From: Planctomycetia bacterium
GTDB lineage: Bacteria > Planctomycetota > Phycisphaerae > UBA1845 > Fen-1342
Direction of reading: 5' to 3'
Assembly: GCA_015709575.1 (NCBI GenBank)
Contig: CP054190.1
Span: 124,001-188,000, forward strand
Length of the DNA: 64,000 bases
Below the pieces are notes generated by a model that worked only from the letters and a program-made list of their open reading frames with translations, did no database searches and was not told the origin of the DNA. Shown one piece after another: positions 25,547 through 36,929 of the stretch (the stretch's first letter is position 1; every line of letters starts with the position of its first letter). Made by a program: the position numbers and the translations under genes.

Positions 25547-26617
25547 ATGAGCATGACCCGTCGCGGATTTCTCGCCACCGTCGGAGCCGGCTCGGCCATG
25601 GGGGTCGGCGGAGCGCTTTCGGCCGCCGCCCAGGATGCACCGGCGCTACCCAAGCCCGCCAACGGACCGATCGTCATTGGCAGCCGCAACGCGCTGGCAG
25701 CCGCCACGCGGGCGGTGGGGGGTATGCGAAAGGGCGAGGATCCGCTGGACGCTGTCATCCGCGGAATCAACCTTGTCGAGGACGACCCGAACGATGATTC
25801 CGTCGGCCTGGGGGGGTTGCCGAATGAGGACGGTGAAGTCGAGCTGGACGCCTCGGTGATGGACGGGCGGACGCACAAGGCCGGCGCGGTCGCGAGCCTG
25901 CGGCACATCCGTAACCCCGCCAGCGTCGCGGCACTGGTGATGCGCCGGACGGATCACGTGCTGATCGTCGGGGATGGGGCGCTGCGGTTCGCCCGCGCGC
26001 ACGGCTTTCAGGAAGAAAATCTGCTCACCGACAAGGCTCGCCGGGTGTGGCTGGAGTGGAAGGAGCAGCACAGCGAGCATGACGACTGGCTGCCGCCCGA
26101 GGGGACGGAGAAGAAGAAGGAATTCGGCTGGAAAACGCGGATCGACGGCTCCGATTTCACCTATGGCACGATCCACGTCTCAGCCCTTACGCCCGCCGGC
26201 GACCTGGTCGGCTGCACCTCGACCAGCGGATTGAGCTTCAAGATTCCGGGGCGCGTCGGCGATTCCCCGATCATCGGGGCCGGACTGTTCGTGGATAACC
26301 AGGTCGGGGCGGCCGGGTCGACGGGGCGGGGTGAAGCCAATCTTCAGAACTGCTCCTCGTTCCTGGTCGTCGAGCTGATGCGGCAGGGTCGCACGCCCGA
26401 GGAGGCCTGCTTCGAAGTGCTGCGTAGAATCGCCGGGCGGACGGAAAAGCGGCTGCTCAACCCGGCCGGCGAACCGGGGTATCAGTTGAAGCTGTACGCC
26501 GTGCGCCGGGACGGCCTGACCGGCGGCGCGGCGATGCGGCCGGTGGAGGCCGAAATGGTCGTGCATGACGGCCGCGAGGCAAAGAAGCTGAAGATGAAGA
26601 CGCTGTATGGCGGGTAG
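25547..26617 (+). CDS. Tat-exported N4-(beta-N-acetylglucosaminyl)-L-asparaginase
   Basis: A 356-residue Ntn hydrolase of the glycosylasparaginase type, which cleaves the GlcNAc-Asn bond (or L-asparagine) after self-cleavage into two chains. The start follows CGGAG and opens a twin-arginine signal (SMTRRGFLATVGAG), so the folded enzyme is exported. GLGGLPNEDGEVELDASVMDG matches the alpha chain. The nucleophile Thr lies in YGTIHVSAL near residue 208, followed by the family core STSGLSFKIPGRVGDSPIIG and STGRGE. The residue before the Thr is Gly, as in bacterial homologues. The gene overlaps the following lipoprotein gene by 11 nt. Confidence 0.92.
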   Translation: MSMTRRGFLATVGAGSAMGVGGALSAAAQDAPALPKPANGPIVIGSRNALAAATRAVGGMRKGEDPLDAVIRGINLVEDDPNDDSVGLGGLPNEDGEVELDASVMDGRTHKAGAVASLRHIRNPASVAALVMRRTDHVLIVGDGALRFARAHGFQEENLLTDKARRVWLEWKEQHSEHDDWLPPEGTEKKKEFGWKTRIDGSDFTYGTIHVSALTPAGDLVGCTSTSGLSFKIPGRVGDSPIIGAGLFVDNQVGAAGSTGRGEANLQNCSSFLVVELMRQGRTPEEACFEVLRRIAGRTEKRLLNPAGEPGYQLKLYAVRRDGLTGGAAMRPVEAEMVVHDGREAKKLKMKTLYGG

Positions 26618-28115
26618 GGGCGCGATCTGTCGGATTCTGACGCTTCTTGCGGCGGCGCTCGTGAGCAGCGGCTGCGGCGCGTTCTCCCTGCGCCTGTTTC
26701 CGCCGCAGCTTGGTGCTGAGTCGCTCGAGGGCGGCGAGGTTGAGCTGCGCTATGATCTGAATCGCGACGGCCGCCCGGATTTCGCCGAGCGCCACGCGGC
26801 CGATTCCCAGGTTCACCATATCCGCTTTGACGTGCAGAACGGAGGCGCTGCGCTGCCTTGGCCCACCGGCGGCGACGTCACCGACCTGATCATCATTGTT
26901 GACAGCATTCCGTTCGAGGTGGTCGAGCAGGCATGGAATTCGGGCCGACTGCGGCTGTTCGCGCCGCCCTCGCGCACGATTGCTCCCTTCCCGGCGGTGA
27001 CGGATCCGGCCATCAACGATCTGCTCGGCTGCGGGCGAGCGCTGGGCGTGGAGGCGATGTACTACGCGAACGGCGCGCCCAGCGCGGCGCTTCGCGAGTA
27101 CTCGAACTGGAGCAACTCGCCGTGGGCGCGGGTGATGAACTACCGGCTGTGGGCGCCGGCGCACGGGCTGGCGTATCTCGATCCGGGCACCTGGCTGTTG
27201 CACGAGCTGGGGCGGGTGCAGGCCGGGTTTCATGAACGGCACGAGAGTGGCGACGCCCGCCCTTATCTCGCCTACCTGGTCGGCGGTTCGAGCATTGGTG
27301 CGCGGTATGCCCGCAAGGGGCATGAGTACGCACTGGACCTGCTTGATCGCATGTGCCGCGCGGTGATCCACCGCGCGCACGGCCGGGTGCGGATCACGCT
27401 GATGTCGGACCATGGTCACACCTACGAGGACCCCGTCCGCGTTCGGTTGAGTGAGGCGCTGCGCGTGGCGGGCTTTCATCCGGTATCACGGATTCGGGGA
27501 CCGCGCGACGTGTTCATTCCCGAGTGGGGGATGATCTCGTGCGCGTCGATCTATACCTCCGCGCCGGTGGAAGCGGCGGCCGCGGCGGCGCGGCTGGAGG
27601 GTGTGGAGCTGACGCTCGCCCGCGATCCGAGCGAAGCGGCTGCGCGGCTGGTCTTTGCTGGCGAGGCGTCGGCGCGGATCGAGTGCCTGGACGACGGCTG
27701 GTTCCGCTACCAGACTTCGCAGGGTGACCCGCTGCAGCTCGCGCCGCAATGGGCCGAGTTGTGTGCCGCAGGCAAAGCGCGCGCGGACGGTGCGATTCAT
27801 GACTCTGTTCTGTTCGAGGCGCTGGCGCGGCATCGATTTCCCGACTCGCTGATGAGGCTCTGCCGCGCGGACGATCTGTTCGCGCATCCGCCGGACGTGT
27901 ACGTCTCGCTCTCGCCCGGGCACTTCAGCGGCGAGACCACCTTCCGGGCGGTGGTCGGGCTGAACGCGACGCACGGCAGCATCCGCGACGACAGCTCCTG
28001 CGGGTTCGTGATGACCACCGCCGGAGCGCTGCCGCCGGTGCTGCGAAACGCCGATGTCGGCGCAGCGCTGCGGCGGGCAGGCGTGCACACGCCCGACTGC
28101 GGAGCGTCCGAATGA
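26607..28115 (+). CDS. Lipoprotein, alkaline phosphatase/phosphodiesterase superfamily-like
   Basis: A 502-residue lipid-anchored protein (leader ending LVSSGC, Cys near residue 23). After a short EF-hand-like acidic segment (LRYDLNRDGRPDFAERH) comes a domain whose metal-ligand pattern suggests the alkaline phosphatase superfamily: LIIIVDSIPFEVVE near residue 95, ITLMSDHGHTY near 270, and a C-terminal His in NATHGSIRDDSSCGFVMTT. Together these would bind two metals. The usual catalytic Thr/Ser is not certain. It is co-transcribed with the asparaginase (11-nt overlap) and the hydrolase (4-nt ATGA overlap). Substrate unknown. Confidence 0.7.
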   Translation: MAGRGAICRILTLLAAALVSSGCGAFSLRLFPPQLGAESLEGGEVELRYDLNRDGRPDFAERHAADSQVHHIRFDVQNGGAALPWPTGGDVTDLIIIVDSIPFEVVEQAWNSGRLRLFAPPSRTIAPFPAVTDPAINDLLGCGRALGVEAMYYANGAPSAALREYSNWSNSPWARVMNYRLWAPAHGLAYLDPGTWLLHELGRVQAGFHERHESGDARPYLAYLVGGSSIGARYARKGHEYALDLLDRMCRAVIHRAHGRVRITLMSDHGHTYEDPVRVRLSEALRVAGFHPVSRIRGPRDVFIPEWGMISCASIYTSAPVEAAAAAARLEGVELTLARDPSEAAARLVFAGEASARIECLDDGWFRYQTSQGDPLQLAPQWAELCAAGKARADGAIHDSVLFEALARHRFPDSLMRLCRADDLFAHPPDVYVSLSPGHFSGETTFRAVVGLNATHGSIRDDSSCGFVMTTAGALPPVLRNADVGAALRRAGVHTPDCGASE

Positions 28116-29554
28116 ATGACACCGCCCGTGCACTGATGCTGGGGACGCTCGTGGTGATCGCGGCCGTGGCGCTGCTCTCGGTGGTCAGCGGCTGCTTCTC
28201 GGAGCGCTCCTTCGTCATGCGGGCCGCGGATGTGCGCATGCTGCCGGCGCGTTCGGACGAACCGGCGGCGGCGGCGGACGTGTCGCCGTCACAGCGCACA
28301 GACGCGCGTACATGGCTCCGCCGCGTTCATCGTGAGTTTGCCGGACTGCTGCCGCATCATTCGCGCCCCGCGCTTGTGACGCAGGATCTGTGTGACGCCG
28401 ACGGCCGGCCGACGGACGTGTTCGCGCACTTCCGCGTGAATCCGGACACGCTGCACACGCTGGCGGGCAACTGCCGCGGGATTGCATTCACCGCGCAAGC
28501 GGCGGGGGCGAAGTCTTACATCGAGACCCCGGCGCCGGATTGGAACGGGTTCGAGGACGTGTGGATTCCCGTGGGCGGCGGGCTGGAGCTGTGCGGGCGG
28601 CTGGGGCTGGCGCGGGATGAATTCGGTGCGCCAATCGTTGCCGACTGCATCGTGATATTGCCGGGGCTGCTGGGCGATAACGGCGTTTTGCGGACGCGCG
28701 ACATTGCCGCCGGGCTTCGGGCCAACGGCTTTCACGCGCTGGCGCTGGAGCAGCGCGGTCACGGGCAGACCGAGCGCCGCTTCGGGCACGTGGCGTACAC
28801 CTGGGGGGCGCTGGAGACGGGAGAACTGCTGGCGGTCAGCGAGTGGCTGACGGCCCAGCCGTCGGTGCGCCGGACCGGGCTGATCGGCTTCTGCTGGGGG
28901 GCGAATCACGCGCTGCTGGCGGCCTGGGAGGACGGCCGCGGTGCGGACGATCGCGGCGTGCCCGAGCGGCTGGCGCCCTTGCAGCGAAGGGCGGGTTCGG
29001 GGCCGCACTATTCTGCGGGGATCGTGGCCTGCTCGCCGGTGCTGCGCTTCGAAAAACTGATTGAGGCGACGCGACGCGAGTGGAGCGTGCTCAAGCACCC
29101 GGTCTATGACGCGCTGCAGGACACGCTTGAAGCGCGATCCGTTCGCAAGGGCTACCCGGAGGCGACGCGCAGCCTGCGCCGACTGCTCGAGATGGACGCC
29201 GCCATTGACCCGTCGCTGTATGACGGCATCGTGGACGACGGCATCCACTACGTCCGACTCATGCCGCACAACGGCGTACCGGTCGTCGCGAAGCTGGAGG
29301 CGGCGCGCGTGCCGGTGCTGATCATCCACGCCGCGAATGACCCGCTCGCGCCGGCGCAGGAGATCGCGGATTTCATGGCCCCGCTGGACAATCCAAACGT
29401 GGCGGCCGTGATCCTGCCGGACGGCGGACACGTCGGCTTCGCTCCCTATGCGCGGCGCTATTTCTACAGCCTGCTGGCCAACTTCTTTCATGTCGACCGC
29501 GGGCCGGCGGCGATTCCGCCTGGCCGGGGGTCGGCCGCGGCGGGCCGGGAGTAG
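28112..29554 (+). CDS. Exported alpha/beta hydrolase with Cys in the nucleophile elbow
   Basis: A 480-residue alpha/beta-hydrolase with an N-terminal hydrophobic leader ending VVSGC, probably a lipobox. The fold is visible from ADCIVILPGLLGDNGVLRTR through the oxyanion region and the strand-turn-helix IGFCWGANHALLAA. There the nucleophile position is Cys (G-F-C-W-G), as in dienelactone hydrolases, where YheT-like relatives have Ser. The acid (HAANDPLAP) and the His (DGGHVGF) complete a triad. The start codon overlaps the upstream stop (ATGA). A Gly/Ala-rich tail (PGRGSAAAGRE) follows the fold. Confidence 0.8.
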   Translation: MNDTARALMLGTLVVIAAVALLSVVSGCFSERSFVMRAADVRMLPARSDEPAAAADVSPSQRTDARTWLRRVHREFAGLLPHHSRPALVTQDLCDADGRPTDVFAHFRVNPDTLHTLAGNCRGIAFTAQAAGAKSYIETPAPDWNGFEDVWIPVGGGLELCGRLGLARDEFGAPIVADCIVILPGLLGDNGVLRTRDIAAGLRANGFHALALEQRGHGQTERRFGHVAYTWGALETGELLAVSEWLTAQPSVRRTGLIGFCWGANHALLAAWEDGRGADDRGVPERLAPLQRRAGSGPHYSAGIVACSPVLRFEKLIEATRREWSVLKHPVYDALQDTLEARSVRKGYPEATRSLRRLLEMDAAIDPSLYDGIVDDGIHYVRLMPHNGVPVVAKLEAARVPVLIIHAANDPLAPAQEIADFMAPLDNPNVAAVILPDGGHVGFAPYARRYFYSLLANFFHVDRGPAAIPPGRGSAAAGRE

Positions 29555-29622
29555 AATCCGCACGAGTACGTTGGGGGCAGATGTCGCCCGTGTGCGAACA
29601 GCCGGCGGGAGGAGAGTGTTCT

Positions 29623-30639
<1,017 letters not shown>

Positions 30640-30930
30640 TCGTCAGCGATGCGGGACGACCGACCGAAGTTTGATTGACGTGACAGCGCTCTTGATTGGG
30701 AATATCAGAAGATAATTTCAGAGGTAGCGCAAGCAGGGGGTGTCAATTCTGTCGCGGCTGTCGTCTTTCTGCTCGACCGATTCGGATGCAACAGCCGAAA
30801 GCGCCTGCGGATTCATCGGCGCTCGCGTCAACGGGAGTTGAAGTTCGTGGCGCGACCCGCTCCGGGGGCGCTCAGCGGCGTCCAATCGCGACAATCGGCG
30901 GCCGCGGCCGCGTGGTGCGCCGGTTTCGCG
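30640..30930. other. Convergent intergenic region, no gene seen
   Basis: About 290 bp separates the convergent ends of the MoxR and cysteine dioxygenase genes. The proximal part is AT-richer (TTGATTGGGAATATCAGAAGATAATTTC near 30690, shown here only as the region, with no well-spaced -35/-10 pair). No terminator hairpin with a T-run, no ORF with a ribosome site and no RNA gene were found. Confidence 0.4.
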
Positions 30931-31506
30931 TCAGATCCCGTCACCGTCGAAACAGGTCATGACCGGGTCGTGGAACGCGGCGATGGTCGTGTCCGTGAGC
31001 GAATACGTGTTCATGCAGAGCAGCGGGGGCGAATAGACATGCAGTGTGATCAGGTCGCCGCTTTCCAGGTTTGACACCTGGTGAATGTCCGAGTCCTGCG
31101 TCGCGCACACGCCGTTGACGGTCAGGCGGCCGGAGCCGGTTGCGAAAATGTGCCCCAGCGGTGTCCGATCGAAAATGGTCTCTGTGGCCGTGCCCAGCAG
31201 TACTTTCACGCCACAGCTTGAGCCGGTGTGATCGTGGATCGGGCTGCGCTGGCCACTGCGCCAGCAGAGGATCAGGGCCTGGTAGGCCGGCCCGGCGTGG
31301 AGCAGGTTGCGTTGATAGCGGTCGCTGCCAAAGCGGGCGTGGCGGTGGATCTCGGCCACGCTGATCTTGAGGTTCGAGAGGCGGATGCGCAGCTCGTCCA
31401 GCGGGATGCGCCCACTGTGCTCATCGAGCGCGGCGAGGAACTCGCCGAGCGTCTGCGGGGCGTCGGCTGGACAACAACCGGGTTCGGTATCAGGAATCGT
31501 GGCCAT
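30931..31506 (-). CDS. Cysteine dioxygenase type I
   Basis: A 191-residue cupin enzyme that oxidises L-cysteine to cysteine sulfinate with non-haem iron. The 3-His iron site is visible as SPIHDHTGSSCG (two His) and DSDIHQVSN (third His). The Cys of SSCGVKVLLG and the Tyr in PPLLCMNTYSL correspond to the residues that form the Cys-Tyr crosslink of mammalian-like CDO. ATG 31506 is chosen over an upstream TTG. Bacterial CDO usually serves sulfur catabolism or taurine and sulfite formation, but no partner genes are nearby. Confidence 0.88.
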   Translation of the reverse strand: MATIPDTEPGCCPADAPQTLGEFLAALDEHSGRIPLDELRIRLSNLKISVAEIHRHARFGSDRYQRNLLHAGPAYQALILCWRSGQRSPIHDHTGSSCGVKVLLGTATETIFDRTPLGHIFATGSGRLTVNGVCATQDSDIHQVSNLESGDLITLHVYSPPLLCMNTYSLTDTTIAAFHDPVMTCFDGDGI

Positions 31507-31577
31507 GCCCTTGATGCTACCATCCGCCGCGGGAGGGTTCAAAGCAATTCAGCGGCGGCGGCCGGGCGGTTCTCGGA

Positions 31578-32459
31578 CTACCGCAGCGCCGCCACCGGCT
31601 CCGGCGTCGGAAGCAACCCGCGGCTCCGCATCAGCGCGAGATACTCCGGTCGCGGATCGGGGTAGGCGTCCTTTGCCGGCAGGTTCCACTTGCGGAACAG
31701 GCGCTCATTGTCGGCGTCGCGCAGGCGGGCCGCATCATCGCGCTTGCGATCGTCCTGGTGCTCCGCGTGATAGATGCGCGCGTCCGGCGCCCCGATCACG
31801 CGCAGCCCGGCCTGCACCTGCACCTTGAGCGACAGGTCCGGATCCCAGGCGCAGAAGACATACTCCGGGTCGAGCCAGCCGAGCTGGCGGAGCAGCGCGG
31901 TTCGCAGCAGGCCGAAGTTGGCGTAGGGCCGTCCTCGCACATGCAGGATGCCGAATCGCTCCATCGGACGCGGATTGGCGCCTGTTGTCGCGGGATCGCT
32001 CAGCGTGACGCCCGCCGGCGGCCACGGCACGTCCATCCCGTGAAGCTCGTTCCACGGTTGGTGATGCGTATGGTAGAAGGCGACCATGCCGACGTCGGTC
32101 ATGTCGGCCCGCTCGATCAGGTCAAGGGCCGCACCGAAGGCGCCGGGCAGCGGGTAGGCGTCATCATTGAGCCACATCACGTAGTGCCCGCGGGCCATGC
32201 GCAGCCCCAGGTTATACGCGGCGCAACAGCCGCCGCGCCGCCCCTCGATGTGCGTGCGCAGGTCGCGCTGTCCGGCGAGGAATTCGCGCGTGCCGTCGCG
32301 GCTGTCGCCGTCCACCACGATGATCTCGGCATCGTCTGCACCGACGGATTCGACGATGGCCCGGCGGGTGTGCATCAGACACTCGCGCAGCAGGGGCAGG
32401 CGGTTGCAGGTCGCCAGGACGATGCTCAGGTGCGGGGCGCCGCGCTCGAGGGGGTTCAT
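31578..32459 (-). CDS. Family 2 glycosyltransferase
   Basis: A 293-residue inverting GT-A glycosyltransferase. The fold begins with LSIVLATCNRLPLLRECL. It has the DGDSRDGT loop and the D-x-D equivalent in MWLNDDAYPLPG (around residue 110), with a C-terminal acceptor region (DPEYVFCAWDPDLSLKVQ) typical of rhamnosyl- and galactosyl-transferase-like GT2 enzymes. No membrane helices are predicted. ATG 32459 is the first good start; longer forms back to 32516 add an Arg/Pro-rich head. The donor sugar is unknown, and no polysaccharide cluster surrounds it. Confidence 0.85.
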   Translation of the reverse strand: MNPLERGAPHLSIVLATCNRLPLLRECLMHTRRAIVESVGADDAEIIVVDGDSRDGTREFLAGQRDLRTHIEGRRGGCCAAYNLGLRMARGHYVMWLNDDAYPLPGAFGAALDLIERADMTDVGMVAFYHTHHQPWNELHGMDVPWPPAGVTLSDPATTGANPRPMERFGILHVRGRPYANFGLLRTALLRQLGWLDPEYVFCAWDPDLSLKVQVQAGLRVIGAPDARIYHAEHQDDRKRDDAARLRDADNERLFRKWNLPAKDAYPDPRPEYLALMRSRGLLPTPEPVAALR

Positions 32460-32635
32460 GCCGGGCTTATCGACCGGGAGCGGTGAGCGCGGCAAGCGGC
32501 TGAGCGTCGAACGCACGGCGCGAGGTGGTGAGGGGCGGGGCGCGGGCGAAAATTGCGCCGATCGGCTTGCATTGACGCGGGATGGCGGATTTAATCCCCC
32601 GTTCCGGCGGTCCGGGGTGTGCGACCGCCGATCCG

Positions 32636-32708
<73 letters not shown>

Positions 32709-32721
32709 TTTCCCCCTTTCG

Positions 32722-33411
<690 letters not shown>

Positions 33412-33568
33412 GGTCGGGGTGCCTCGCGTTCGTGTGGGTTGCGGGGAGTGTACCGCGCTCCGGGGTGGCGGCGCACCGCGGCCCCGACGACTGCGCTGCA
33501 ATCGCCGGGGCCGCCGGAGGTTCATCCACTCGGCCACGGTCGGCCGGCGCGGTTCATCGCACCAAAAG

Positions 33569-36307
33569 TCAGCGGGCGGTGAACTGTGCTTCGAGCACGC
33601 GCTCGATCCGCGAGCGGCTCTCGGTCAGGTGCGCCCGGGTGGCGAAGTCGATCTTGTCGGCCGACTTGCCGGTGAGCGTGGTGTTGAGCTGAGCGCTCAA
33701 CTCGCGCAGCGCCTGGCGGACCATTCCGTTGAGGTCGGCCGACATGCCGGAGCCGGGCGGAAGCTGCGCGAGGCCGAGCATCAGGTTCAGATGCTCGCGC
33801 TGCAGGTTGCGCGCCGTGGACGGGATCATCGGCTGCGCGTCGCTGGCGGTGCCAGCGGGGGCGCGGGTCGCGCTGGCCCAGACGCCGTCGCGCAGGCCGA
33901 CGATCAGTTCGGCGGCGGTGAACTTGCGCGGGTCGGTGCTCTTAAGCTCCGTGTCGTAGAGCCGCTGCAGCAGCATCGGGCTTAGCAGGCTGACCAGCGG
34001 CATGGTCTGGAGCATCGCGATGCGCTCGTGGATGGGGTAATCCACACGCATCGGGGCGTTGGTAGCCCAGTCGCTCCAGCGCGGCACGGTCAGGTTATTC
34101 AGCACCTCGGGCGGGATCTTGAAGAACTGGTCGCTGAGGACGTTCTCGATCGTGAACTTCAGCGCGGCGCGCTGCGTCTCGCCGTCGATCGGCACGAACG
34201 CCGGGCGCTTGGTCGGGTCGCCGTGGTAGTCGCGGTTGGCGGATAGACCGCCGATCAGGCGCACCACGAAGCCGAAGTTGCGGGCCCGCTCGTTGAGCAC
34301 GATGTTGAAGGCCTGCGTCGTGAAGTAGCGAGGATCGCCATCGCGGGCGGCCCAGTCGAGGATGCCGGCCAGCAGCTTGTCGGCCAGTGCGATCCGCACC
34401 CGCGCCCAATCCAACTGGTTGTTGGAGAAGTCGTAGCGGTTGGTGTAGGGATCGGGGGAGAAGATCCCCATCGTGTCTTCGTCGGTGTTGTAGTCGAGGC
34501 CCGGCTGGCCGTGACGCGAGGCGATGGCCTTGAGCATCTCGTCCTCGCCCTTGTCCTCCTTGCCCGGCACCTTGTAGCCGTACTCAATCGCCCAGCGGTC
34601 GTACGGGCCGATCGTCGGCGTGACCACGTGGCGGAGCTTGTCCAGCTCGTCATCAGCGAAGAACAGCAGCGGGTTGTAGTCCATCACGGAGGCGGTGGTA
34701 GGCTCGTCCGTCCCGTCGCGGCGACGGCGGACCTCCTCCATGCTGAGCCATGCCGACGACTTGAAGTTGTGGCGAAGGCCCAGCGTATGGCCGACCTCGT
34801 GCGTCACGACCTCGGCGATGGCCTGGCCGATCAGCTTCTCCGGCACCTTCTTCCCCGAGCCGGTGGCCAGCATGGCGGTGTTCAGCAGTGCAAGCTGCTG
34901 CGACATGCCCTCGGCGTGCGAACAGCCGCGCGCAGCGCAGTCGAGGTTCATACTGCGCAGCATGCTGTCGATCTGGCGGTCGCGCTCGAACCCGTAGCGA
35001 TCCACGAGCTGCACGTGCGGGTCGCGCAGGAAGTGCGGAAGCAGGTCGGGGAACTGCTGCTGGTAAAGGCCCAGCCACGGGGCGTTCTCGCGGGCGATCG
35101 CGGGCGGCGTGAAGATGTCGAACTGGTTGTTCATCCAGGCGCGGACGAACGAGTCGTCGAACAGGATGTCGGCGTCGAGAATCTGCCCGGTGCGCGGATC
35201 GGGGCGCGACGGCCCCATGGCAAACGCGCGGCCTGAGACGATCCAGCGGAAGAAGTTGTAGCGGGCGTCCTCGGGGTCGTAGGAGGCGTATTCGTTGTCG
35301 TCGGTCTGCTGCTGGACGACGATCGCGTCCACGAAGCCGATGTCCTCGAAGGCCTTGTTCCACTCCTCGATGCCCAGGCGCACCCAGCGGCGCCACTGGA
35401 TCGGCACGGTCTTCTCGATGATGAAGACGATCGGCTTCTTCGGCGGGCTGAGTTCCAGCGACGGGTCGCGCTTTTCGAGCTGCCAGCGGTTGATGTAGCG
35501 CTCGGCCGTCTCGCGGGCCTCGCTGGGCTTGGACCAGTCCACGCGGGTGGTCATGAAGTAGCCGATGCGCTGATCGGCGGCGCGGGGCTTGTACGAGCCG
35601 AGCTTGGGCAGGCGCTGGAAGGCGTAGGCGATGGAGATGGTGTCCCCGCCGCGGCCGCCGCGCTGCTGCACGGCCAGCTCGACCTCGATCAGCACGTTGT
35701 CCGGGAAGACCTTGACCTTGGTGAAGCGGCTCAGGTCGGGCCGGATGTTATCGCCGAAGCCGATCAGATCGCCCTTGAGCAGCGCGCCGAGGTCGATCAC
35801 CGGGTCCTGGCCCGACATCGTGACGATCGGGGTGGAGGCGATGTAGCTCTCCGAGTAGGTCCGGCGGATGACGTCGGCGACGGGCTTGTCGTCTTTCGTG
35901 ATCCAGCGGATGTCCGGCGTGACCAGCTTGAAGTGCTTGTCGAGCACTTCGCCGCGGACGAGCCAATCGGTGGTCTGGAAGCCGGTGAGCGGGCCGCCGC
36001 CGCTGATGCTGGTTGCGAACAGCAGGTCTTCCTTGAGAAGCGCCCGCGGAATGCGCAGCAGCACCTTCTCCGGGTCCTTTTCCTTGTCGGAGGGGTCGTA
36101 GCGATAGACGGTGAACAGCCCCTCCTCGGCCTTCATGTCCTTGGTGACTTCGGCGAAGTCCGGAAAGCGCTTGGGCTTGCGGGCCTCGGCGGCCTTCGCT
36201 TCGGCGGGCTTGGCCTCGTCCGGCTTGGCCTCCTGCGCCGACGCGACGGACGCGCCGAGCGACAGCATCGCAATCGATGCGACGGACAACCATGGGCGGA
36301 TGCGCAT
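33569..36307 (-). CDS. Exported zinc metalloprotease, DUF5117/DUF5118 type
   Basis: A 912-residue secreted protein with a signal peptide (WLSVASIAMLSLGASVASA) and an Ala/Glu/Lys-rich linker built on EAKPxEAK repeats. The large N-terminal beta-rich domains match DUF5118/DUF5117 proteins. The zinc site is HEVGHTLGLRHN (residues about 500-511), with the extended HExxHxxGxxH of metzincin-like peptidases, followed by the Met-turn-like SVMDYNP. These proteins are common in planctomycetes and Bacteroidetes, but their substrates are unknown. The ATG at 36307 lies eight bases after AGGGAG; a GTG two codons earlier is less well placed. Confidence 0.85.
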   Translation of the reverse strand: MRIRPWLSVASIAMLSLGASVASAQEAKPDEAKPAEAKAAEARKPKRFPDFAEVTKDMKAEEGLFTVYRYDPSDKEKDPEKVLLRIPRALLKEDLLFATSISGGGPLTGFQTTDWLVRGEVLDKHFKLVTPDIRWITKDDKPVADVIRRTYSESYIASTPIVTMSGQDPVIDLGALLKGDLIGFGDNIRPDLSRFTKVKVFPDNVLIEVELAVQQRGGRGGDTISIAYAFQRLPKLGSYKPRAADQRIGYFMTTRVDWSKPSEARETAERYINRWQLEKRDPSLELSPPKKPIVFIIEKTVPIQWRRWVRLGIEEWNKAFEDIGFVDAIVVQQQTDDNEYASYDPEDARYNFFRWIVSGRAFAMGPSRPDPRTGQILDADILFDDSFVRAWMNNQFDIFTPPAIARENAPWLGLYQQQFPDLLPHFLRDPHVQLVDRYGFERDRQIDSMLRSMNLDCAARGCSHAEGMSQQLALLNTAMLATGSGKKVPEKLIGQAIAEVVTHEVGHTLGLRHNFKSSAWLSMEEVRRRRDGTDEPTTASVMDYNPLLFFADDELDKLRHVVTPTIGPYDRWAIEYGYKVPGKEDKGEDEMLKAIASRHGQPGLDYNTDEDTMGIFSPDPYTNRYDFSNNQLDWARVRIALADKLLAGILDWAARDGDPRYFTTQAFNIVLNERARNFGFVVRLIGGLSANRDYHGDPTKRPAFVPIDGETQRAALKFTIENVLSDQFFKIPPEVLNNLTVPRWSDWATNAPMRVDYPIHERIAMLQTMPLVSLLSPMLLQRLYDTELKSTDPRKFTAAELIVGLRDGVWASATRAPAGTASDAQPMIPSTARNLQREHLNLMLGLAQLPPGSGMSADLNGMVRQALRELSAQLNTTLTGKSADKIDFATRAHLTESRSRIERVLEAQFTAR

Positions 36308-36448
36308 GTGCACTGCTCCCTGAAATTGAAAAGGCGCGAGCCGGCCGCAAGGCGATCATTCGCCCGGCTCGCGGGTGACACCCATCCCCCCGAATCTCCG
36401 ACAATCTACCCCGCCAATCGGCCGCGAACAACGCACGGCCCGCCCCCC

Positions 36449-36919
36449 CTACAGTTTCTGACGCGGCCTCTCCCCCCGCGGACCGCCGGATCTGGCGTGC
36501 GAATCCGCCTTCGCGCCACCCAACGCCAGCAGTCGCTTCCATAGCGACCCGGCGACCGGCATGACCGAAAGCCGGCCGATCCGCACCAGTGCAAACTCGG
36601 CGAAGGCCGGGTCGGCCTTGATTTCAGCGAGCGTGACGGGTCGCGGCAGCCATGAATCGAAGCGCACGTCCACCACGACGCGCCGTCCGTCGGGATCGCC
36701 CGGGTCGGGGCGCGGGGCGGACGCGATCGTGCCGCGCGCGACCACGCTTTTCTCGTTCCCGGTGTGGTAGATCAGCAGGCCGTCGCCGCGGCTCATGGCG
36801 CGCAGGTGAAGCTGCGCGGCGGCGTTGCGGACGCCCTCCCAGGCGGTCACGCCGTCGCGCTCGAGATCCCCGGCCGAGTAATCGTCCGGGTCGCCCTTGA
36901 TCAGCCAGTACGCGGGCAT
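36449..36919 (-). CDS. EVE-domain protein
   Basis: A 156-residue PUA-like EVE domain, a fold that binds modified bases in DNA or RNA and is related to YTH and ASCH domains. PAYWLIKGDPDDYSAGDLERDG is the canonical N-terminus, followed by WEGVRNAAAQLHLRAMSRGDGLLIYHTGNE. The aromatic cage residues lie in the W-x-x-x-x and YHTG segments, and the C-terminal strand/helix (RPVTLAEIKADPAFAEF) is complete. The Arg/Gly-rich tail is extra. Human THYN1 and many small bacterial proteins share this architecture. It follows the 44-residue gene by 10 nt. Confidence 0.9.
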   Translation of the reverse strand: MPAYWLIKGDPDDYSAGDLERDGVTAWEGVRNAAAQLHLRAMSRGDGLLIYHTGNEKSVVARGTIASAPRPDPGDPDGRRVVVDVRFDSWLPRPVTLAEIKADPAFAEFALVRIGRLSVMPVAGSLWKRLLALGGAKADSHARSGGPRGERPRQKL

Positions 36920-36929
36920 GCCGGCGTGT

